A stretch of DNA of 20,237 nt, from NCBI GenBank assembly GCA_026770585.1, contig MU646333.1:950299-970535 (forward strand), read 5' to 3'. The notes under the pieces were generated by a model. That model was not told the DNA's origin, did no database searches, and saw only the letters and a list, made by a program, of their open reading frames with translations. Position numbers and translations under genes: made by a program. Source of the stretch: Baffinella frigidus. Taxonomy: Eukaryota > Cryptophyceae > Cryptomonadales > Baffinellaceae. Shown here in pieces: positions 15,331 to 20,237 of this stretch (positions are counted from its first letter, which is position 1; every line of letters begins with the position of its first letter).

Positions 15331-15600
15331 CTACCTCTATGGAGTATGCGATATCTATTTGGTGTGGCCGCGCCAGGTCAGAAGTGATCGTTTTTTATTT
15401 TACTACACGATGTAGAAGTAAAGTTGATTCTACCCGAGAAACACGCCAAAAGTGTTCGGAATTGGAGCTGTTTGCCGCCGGTGTTTTAAAAATCTGTACC
15501 ACGATAAGCCATCTCAACACTTTTCGCGCGAACGAGTGTGTGTGAAAAAGAAAGTTATGACCTGGCGTGGAATACAGGAAGGAAATGGCGGGGTGCGGAT
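15331..15600. other. No gene recognised
   Basis: The piece 15418-15455 (GTAAAGTTGATTCTACCC, then AAACACGCCAAAAGTG) resembles part of an arm of the foldback element at 19235-19397, so it may be a relic of that family. Confidence 0.4.
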
Positions 15601-15604
15601 GAGG

Positions 15605-15812
15605 GGGAGTGTGGTGGGGAGTATGGGATATCTGTTTAGTGTGGAATGCAGGAAGGGACGCATACGAGGAATACAGGAAGGGAAACATGCGACTTCTGCA
15701 AGCATGATGGCGGGAGGCGTGGAAGAGGAGGAGTGTGGTGGGGGGTACGGGATATATGATGTGTGGTGGGGACTACGGGATAGGAGTGTGGTAGGGAGTA
15801 TGGGATGTCTGG
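15605..15812 (+). repeat. Irregular G-rich repeat (GGAGTGTGGTGGGGAGTATGG)
   Basis: GGAGTGTGGTGGGGAGTATG followed by GGATATCTG recurs near 15606, 15729, 15757 and 15783. GGAATACAGGAAGG recurs at 15569 and 15668. It appears to be a degenerating minisatellite. Confidence 0.7.
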
Positions 15813-16035
15813 GATGTATGCGGGGGAAATCCCTGCATTGAGAGTACAGGAAGAATTCAGGGGAAGGAAAGCGATCTCCTGATCTCCTGGTTCAGTAGGA
15901 AATCAGCGATCCTGAGCGCAAGCAGCTCTCGTCCTCAGCCTCCGCCCCCCCAACTAGTTCGTTGGGCCCGCCTCGGAGAGAGACACGCTTTAAAGATTGT
16001 GACCTCCAGAAGGACGGCGGGGCGCGGAAGAGGAG

Positions 16036-16672
16036 GTAGGGGTGGGTGGTGGCGAGGCGCGCGCGGTCGATGACTGAGCGCGCTGCCGACTCCCGCGCCT
16101 GACGGAGAGAGAGCGAGAGAGAGAGAGAGAGAGAGAGGGAGGGAGAGAGAGAGAGAGAGAGAGAGCAGTGTGTTATCACCCTGCCGGAGAGATCAGAGAT
16201 AGAGGCGTTTGTTATACCCAACTTTCACACAGCGGAAAACAGCAGATTGCTGCGTCCACATCGTTGTCGGTGGAAGCGCGTCGACTTAAGGTGACCCTCG
16301 CTGGTCAAAAAAGTAGGGGTGGGTGGTGGCGAGGCGCGCGCGGTCGATGACTGAGCGCGCTGCCGACTCCCGCGCCTGACGGAGAGAGAGCGAGAGAGAG
16401 AGAGAGAGAGAGAGGGAGGGAGAGAGAGAGAGAGAGAGAGAGCAGTGTGTTATCACCCTGCCGGAGAGATCAGAGATAGAGGCGTTTGTTATACCCAACT
16501 TTCACACAGCGGAAAACAGCAGATTGCTGCGTCCACATCGTTGTCGGCGGAAGCGCGTCGACTCAAGGTGACCCTCGCTGGTCAAAAAAGTAGGGGTAGG
16601 TGGTCGCGAGGCGCGCGCGGTCGATGACTGAGCGCGCTGCCGACTCCCGAGCCTGCTCGGAGAGAGAGAGAG
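16036..16672 (+). repeat. 277-bp tandem repeat, two near-identical units and a partial third
   Basis: Units start at 16036, 16313 and 16590, exactly 277 bases apart. Each contains a (GA)n tract of about 60 bases (16103-16166, 16380-16443) and GTGTGTTATCACCCTGCCGG. Units 1 and 2 differ at only a handful of bases over their aligned length. The third is cut short after CCGAGCCTGCTCGG and continues in degenerate form to about 16955. Stop-free GA tracts produce short serine/leucine frames on the minus strand. Confidence 0.92.
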
Positions 16673-16776
16673 ATCCATCTGTTGTTCTGGTCAAAACAGC
16701 GGGGAAGTCCGACCCTTATACCCATCTTTCACACGACGAGAGACTCCCGCGCATGCACGGAGGGAGACACATGTTT

Positions 16777-16926
16777 TTATCTCAGAAAACGAGTTCTAAA
16801 ACTCGTTTTCTTAAGTCAATCCCCCTACAAATTCGTCAACTTATTCTTTACTCTCCGCATAAGTTGACAAATTTATATGGAAATTGACTTAAGAAAACGA
16901 GTTTTAGAACTCGTTTTCTGAGATAG
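16777..16926 (+). mobile_element. 150-bp foldback MITE, copy 1, GTTT target duplication
   Basis: Arms of about 65 bp begin TTATCTCAGAAAACGAG and include an inner palindrome GAGTTCTAAAACTC, then TTAAGTCAAT and GTCAACTTAT. The loop is TCTTTACTCTCCGC. GTTT flanks both ends (16773-16776, 16927-16930). It is inserted in a degenerate continuation of the 277-bp repeat. Confidence 0.9.
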
Positions 16927-16962
16927 GTTTGTTAGTACCCTGCCGGAGAGAGCAACGTGTGT

Positions 16963-17153
16963 TACAGTCCACCTACCCTATCACAGGCTACCGTAACACA
17001 TACGTACCCTCCACTCATACTCCTTCGCCCGCCCCCGATTCCCCCCTGCAAGGAAGTATACCTGAAGGGTGGACACCATAACGCATGCCTACCCTCCACA
17101 CATACTCAATCAGTCCGGCCCCGACGGGTATGTGTTAGGGTAGGTCCACTGTA
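16963..17153. mobile_element. 191-bp TA-flanked element, Tc1-like CAGT ends
   Basis: TACAGTCCACCTACCCTATC and its counterpart TAGGGTAGGTCCACTGTA give arms of about 22 bp with small differences. TA-CAGT ends are typical of Tc1/mariner elements. The interior has two TACCCTCCAC.CATACTC direct copies. Confidence 0.65.
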
Positions 17154-17226
17154 CTTCAACGCCCTCTGCTAGCAGTTTTATTCTGGTTAACGGCCCTGCG
17201 GGTGCCGCGCGTGACACCTCGAGCTC

Positions 17227-17660
17227 CGTCTCAGTCTATTTGGGCTCACCAATTTAGCCCGGGCTCGTTTCCGCTCCAAAGTTGACGGATTGGTACCGCA
17301 AACCCAGCATGTCAACTTGAGAATAGTCGGCCAACCCGAGTGGGGTAGAGCTACAAGCTTGCACCCCGGCCTGGATTCTGTCTCACGTGGCACTAGAAAG
17401 GATGCCGATGGGGGTTCGGGTTTCGGGTTTCGGGGTTAGGTTTTGGGGTGGTTTCGACACCGTGCGCTGGTCCAATCTATTCGGACGCACCAGTTTGGTG
17501 AGCCCGGGCAGTTTTCCGCCCCAAAGTTGACGGATTTGTACCGCACACCCAGCATGTCAACTTGAGAATAGTCGATGGGTTGACGGGTTCAGACGGAGGG
17601 CGCAGAAGTGAGGCAGAGCTAGCACCTGGATTCTGCCTCAGGTGGCACTAGAAAGGATGC
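17227..17660 (+). repeat. Direct duplication of about 245-255 bp (repeat G)
   Basis: Copy 1 (17227-17410) and copy 2 (17466-17660) share CCAAAGTTGACGGAT, ACCGCA.ACCCAGCATG, TCAACTTGAGAATAGTCG and GGCACTAGAAAGGATGCCGA. Both end at a TTTCGGG array. An inverted third copy is at 19476-19600. Confidence 0.85.
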
Positions 17661-17666
17661 CGAGGG

Positions 17667-17885
17667 GGTTTCGGGTTTCGGGTTTCGGGGTTAGGTTTCG
17701 GGTTTCGGGTTTCGGGTTTCGGGTTTCGGGTTTCGGGGTCAGGTTTCGGGTTTCGGGTTTCGGGGTCAGGTTTCGGGTTTCGGGTTTCGGGTTTCGGGGT
17801 TAGGTTTCGGGTTTCGGGTTTCGGGGTTAGGTTTCGGGTTTCGGGGTTAGGTTTTCGGGTTTCGGGGTCAGGTTTCGGGTTTCGC
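17667..17885 (+). repeat. TTTCGGG array with GGGTTAGG/GGGTCAGG spacers
   Basis: TTTCGGG units are punctuated by TTTCGGGGTTAGG or TTTCGGGGTCAGG at irregular intervals. It reads through without stops on both strands. Confidence 0.9.
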
Positions 17886-17892
17886 CACGACA

Positions 17893-18000
17893 CCTGGCGT
17901 TGGTCGTCTCCCTCGTTGGGATAGGCCTCTTGCACTTCCTGCCGCCACACGGGGTGCGCCTGCTCTCTGCGAGAAGAGAAAAGTGCGCACAGGGTTTAGG
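17893..18000 (+). pseudogene. Membrane-segment-like coding block, empty site of the 150-bp MITE
   Basis: One frame reads LALVVSLVGIGLLHFLPPHG then VRLLSARREK, a hydrophobic helix with basic residues after it. The block is duplicated at 18470-18700, where the 150-bp MITE splits it. Whether it was ever an exon is uncertain. I do not recognise a family. Confidence 0.35.
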
Positions 18001-18008
18001 AACTCACG

Positions 18009-18035
18009 TAGAGCAGGTAGAGCAGGTAGAGCAGG
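18009..18035 (+). repeat. 9-bp tandem repeat GTAGAGCAG
   Basis: Three perfect units. Confidence 0.85.
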
Positions 18036-18145
18036 TTCCTTTTTGGGTGGCACTCCAGAAAGGTCGAAGGCTCCGAAACGTTGACGCGCTTTTAGTCCTG
18101 CTCTCTGTTTGGTAGTAACGTTCAGTCATATCGTGCGCGGCACCT

Positions 18146-18422
18146 TCCATAGGTGATAAGACCTGGGACCCTACGGTAGGCAACCCGTAGGGACCTACGG
18201 ATAAGGTAACGGAAACTCGGCCACTGAGTGCCATCTCGTTCGAGGCACCTTCACTTTAGCAGCGAGATCTTCACGTTCGAGCCCTCGCTGGACGCATTAA
18301 GCCACACATCGGACTTCGAAGGGATTTTGAATAACCCATAAGCGACAAGACATACGACCCTACGGTAGGTAACCCGTAGGGACATAGGGGGGGTTCCTAC
18401 GGATAAGGCAACCGGAAATGGC
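18146..18422 (+). repeat. Dispersed repeat K, copies 2 and 3
   Basis: Copy 2 (18146-18226) and copy 3 (18312-18422) share CCCTACGGTAGG.AACCCGT with 5605-5690. Copy 3 also has AAGGGATTTTGAATAACCC. Confidence 0.75.
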
Positions 18423-18512
18423 TTGATTCTGAAGCTTTTTTTTCTGCGCAGCCCGCGGTGTGGTTTGTGGCCCGACGTTACAAGTTCTCGTTGGGATAGG
18501 CCTCTTGCACCT

Positions 18513-18662
18513 TTATCTCAGAAAACGAGTTCTAAAACTCGTTTTCTTAAGTCAACCCCCTTACAATTTTGTCAACTTATGCGGAGAGTAAAGAATAAGT
18601 TGACGAATTTGTAGGGGAATTGACTTAAGAAAACGAGTTTTAGAACTCGTTTTCTGAGATAA
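18513..18662 (-). mobile_element. 150-bp foldback MITE, copy 2, ACCT target duplication
   Basis: The same length and ends as copy 1 (TTATCTCAG...CTGAGATAA). The loop GCGGAGAGTAAAGA is the reverse complement of copy 1's loop, so the element is inserted in the other orientation. ACCT lies on each side (18509-18512, 18663-18666). The paralogous unfilled segment at 17912-17960 reads GCACTTCCTGCCGCC. Confidence 0.92.
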
Positions 18663-18759
18663 ACCTCCTGCCGCCACGCAGGGTGCGTCTGCTGTCTACC
18701 AGTTCGAAGAGGCGGGAGGGCGTCTGAGGCTAGGGGAAACCCTTTTGGTTTGCAAGACT

Positions 18760-18855
18760 AGGCTGTACCCTACACTCTCTGAAAAAATTACAGGCGCAAC
18801 CACCTCGTACAGCCTGGGGGAAACCCTACACTCTTTCAGGTGTAGGGTACAGCCT
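18760..18855. repeat. Inverted repeat AGGCTGTACCCTACAC
   Basis: Perfect 16-bp arms at 18760-18775 and 18840-18855. Inside are GTACAGCCTGGGGGAAACCC and a repeated GGGAAACCC. It could be a 96-bp foldback element. Confidence 0.6.
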
Positions 18856-18944
18856 TGACCTCCCGAGCGTCCGGTGCCCACTCTCTGTGAGAGGGAACCG
18901 TGCGTATACGCATGTCAGCCAGCATGTACGTATATGATAGAGGG

Positions 18945-19227
18945 AAAGGTTCGTTTATTACGGATCGAAACCAACCTGGCCACCTGCTTTCTGCCAGTTC
19001 GAAAAGTTCATCCTGGGTAGTATTTCTGAGAAATACGATCCTGGCAACGAAAATTACTACACACCGGACATTTTCAGTCACGTCCGTGTAGTAATTTTCG
19101 TTGCAAACCGAATCGGAGATCCCCGAAATCGTATTTCTCAGAAATACTCGCCGGGATGAAAGTACCCTTCGGGTGAGACGACGTGTTTTCCCATCCGTGA
19201 AGGTGTGCAAGACTAGGACCTAACCTC
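18945..19227 (+). repeat. Dispersed repeat F, copy split by a MITE
   Basis: The left part (18945-18990) matches 4092-4130 and the right part (19177-19227) matches 4127-4175. Between them lie about 30 bp of other sequence and the 130-bp MITE at 19019-19148. Confidence 0.55.
19019..19148. mobile_element. 130-bp MITE with AGTATTTCTGAGAAATAC ends
   Basis: The outer arms (21 bp, one mismatch) are themselves near-palindromic. The inner arms CAACGAAAATTACTACAC and its exact complement lie at 19045-19062 and 19086-19103. The inner TTACTACAC core recalls 12132-12249. Confidence 0.85.
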
Positions 19228-19234
19228 ATATGCT

Positions 19235-19397
19235 GAAACAATATTTAAATACTCTTTTTGGCCACGCGTAAAGTTGATTCTCCCCTTGAAAACAAGCCAC
19301 TTTTGGCGTATCAAAACAAAACACGCCCAAAGTGGTTTGTTTTCAAGGGGAGAATCAACTTTACGCGTGGCCAAAAACAGTATTTAAATATCGTTTC
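19235..19397. mobile_element. 163-bp foldback MITE with about 70-bp arms
   Basis: The arms run GAAACRATATTTAAATACT, then TTTTTGGCCACGCG, TAAAGTTGATTCTCCCC, TTGAAAACAAGCCACTTT, with only a few mismatches. It is non-coding. No target duplication is clear. Confidence 0.88.
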
Positions 19398-19475
19398 CGG
19401 AGATGAAACCGCTAGACAACTCTGGTGCGCGCGAGCCATCTCGCCGCCACCTTCAGCCTCATTTGGGTTGGCAGA

Positions 19476-19600
19476 CTAATCTCAAGATGGCATGCTGGGT
19501 TTGCGGTACAAATCCGTCAACTTTGGAGCAGAAAAGAGCCCGGGCTCGCCAAATTTGTGAGCCCGAATGAGACTGAGACAGAGCTAGGACTCCCTGGGGT
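19476..19600 (-). repeat. Repeat G, inverted third copy
   Basis: Reverse-complemented, it carries GAGCCCGGGCTC, GCTCCAAAGTTGACGGAT, TGTACCGCAAACCCAGCATG and ends near CTTGAGATTAG, colinear with 17227-17330. Confidence 0.85.
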
Positions 19601-19661
19601 CTGGGCTCTTACAGGTTCGACGACGTCGGTCGTCGTAAATCCGCAAATCCGTCTGTCGCGG

Positions 19662-19718
19662 CCCCTGATTTGTACCACAGGTCGCCGGATCCTGGCGACC
19701 TCCAGTACAAATCAGGGG
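19662..19718. repeat. Nested hairpin
   Basis: Outer arms CCCCTGATTTGTAC (14 bp, perfect) enclose an inner stem AGGTCGCC/GGCGACCT with a GGATCCT loop. The total is 57 bp. Confidence 0.85.
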
Positions 19719-19782
19719 GACCATCCATCCTCTCCCGGAAGCATCGTTTCTCTCCCGGTCACCGTACGCTTTAATTCAAGTT

Positions 19783-19791
19783 GATCTCTCT

Positions 19792-19825
<34 letters not shown>

Positions 19826-19858
19826 TGCTCTCTCTCTCTCTCTCGCTCGCTCTCTCCC
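19783..19858 (+). repeat. (CT)n microsatellite
   Basis: Long CT runs are broken by TTTAT, GCTTG and GCTCG. Confidence 0.9.
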
Positions 19859-20005
19859 CTCTAGAAGAACCAAGTCGCTCTGGGTCAGACCTGGGACGTT
19901 GCGAGTGCTCCGACAGCACGACAACGCGCCTGTGTCCCGGCTGCGCCTCGCGCCTTACTGGCCGTGCACTCGATGGGGCCCACTCGTACAGCCCCTCGCA
20001 CCTGG

Positions 20006-20107
20006 GGTTTCGTGTTTGGTGTTTCGGGTATGGGGTTTAGGGTTTGGGGTTTATGGTTTAGGGTTTATGGTTCAGGGTTTAGGGCTTAGGGTTTAGGGTT
20101 GAGGGTT
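20006..20107 (+). repeat. Telomere-like array, TTTAGGG type
   Basis: GTTTGGTG-type start, then GGGTTTA/GGTTTAT/GGGTTGA units. Confidence 0.85.
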
Positions 20108-20156
20108 GGCCGGCAGCACTGTTGACGCTCTCCCGTGGGAGGGAGTGGGAAGGGGA

Positions 20157-20237
20157 GGGGGGGGGGGGGGGGGGGGGTCGTGCGGGGTGTCGTGTTTTTG
20201 CCAAGGCACGAGAGAGAGAGAGGGGGGGGGGGGGGGG
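20157..20237 (+). repeat. Poly-G tracts
   Basis: A 21-base G run (20157-20177) and a 16-base run (20222-20237) at the window edge, with a GA tract between. Run lengths in an assembly are unreliable. Confidence 0.8.

Noticed and set aside
15892-16498. Minus-strand frames beginning MGITNASISDLSGRV
   Set aside because: They are the same frame in two copies of the 277-bp repeat and run through the GA tract as serine/leucine repeats; identity reflects duplication, not selection.
17648-17950. 100-codon minus-strand frame rich in PETRNPK
   Set aside because: It is a translation of the TTTCGGG array and has no independent support.

Overview
This window looks like nuclear DNA of a eukaryotic microalga (protist). 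The evidence is TTTAGGG-type heptamer repeats, GT-AG introns behind pyrimidine-rich tracts, a MYND zinc-finger gene with strong start context, and a dense load of short non-autonomous inverted-repeat elements. There are no bacterial operons, Shine-Dalgarno sites or compact coding. I cannot fix the lineage; dinoflagellate, haptophyte or stramenopile-like algae are all possible. It is a repeat-rich, gene-poor accessory region.

Layout. 1-3620: exon-like blocks with good splice signals, several duplicated in tandem and separated or interrupted by arrays of telomere-like heptamers. Joined in phase, two of the blocks resemble the S4-S5 linker and S5 helix of a voltage-gated cation channel. Several differences between block copies are synonymous. 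3620-7600: gene-poor, with perfect palindromes, dispersed repeats and TA-flanked MITEs. 7612-8805 (minus): the best gene, a two-exon MYND zinc-finger protein with TPR-like helices. 8806-10490: no recognisable gene. 10495-11560: an open frame resembling the C-terminal region of retroelement reverse transcriptases, followed by a partial tandem copy. 11560-13410: MITEs, hairpins, duplicated non-coding segments and C-rich sequence. 13410-14800: TTTCGGG-type arrays alternating with a conserved block of about 70 bp, then a 123-bp duplication. 14820-17153: MITEs, minisatellites and a 277-bp tandem repeat. 17220-19720: duplicated segments cut by MITEs, including a filled/empty site pair. 19720-20237: CT, TTTAGGG and poly-G simple sequence.

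Most long open frames here are artefacts of the heptamers. TTTCGGG repeats lack stops in all frames and read as a seven-residue repeat, F-R-V-S-G-F-G on one strand and P-E-T-R-N-P-K on the other. I annotated none of them as genes. The only solid protein gene is the MYND gene. The others are fragments or candidates. I see no evidence that the genes work together as one system; what they share is a history of insertion and duplication.
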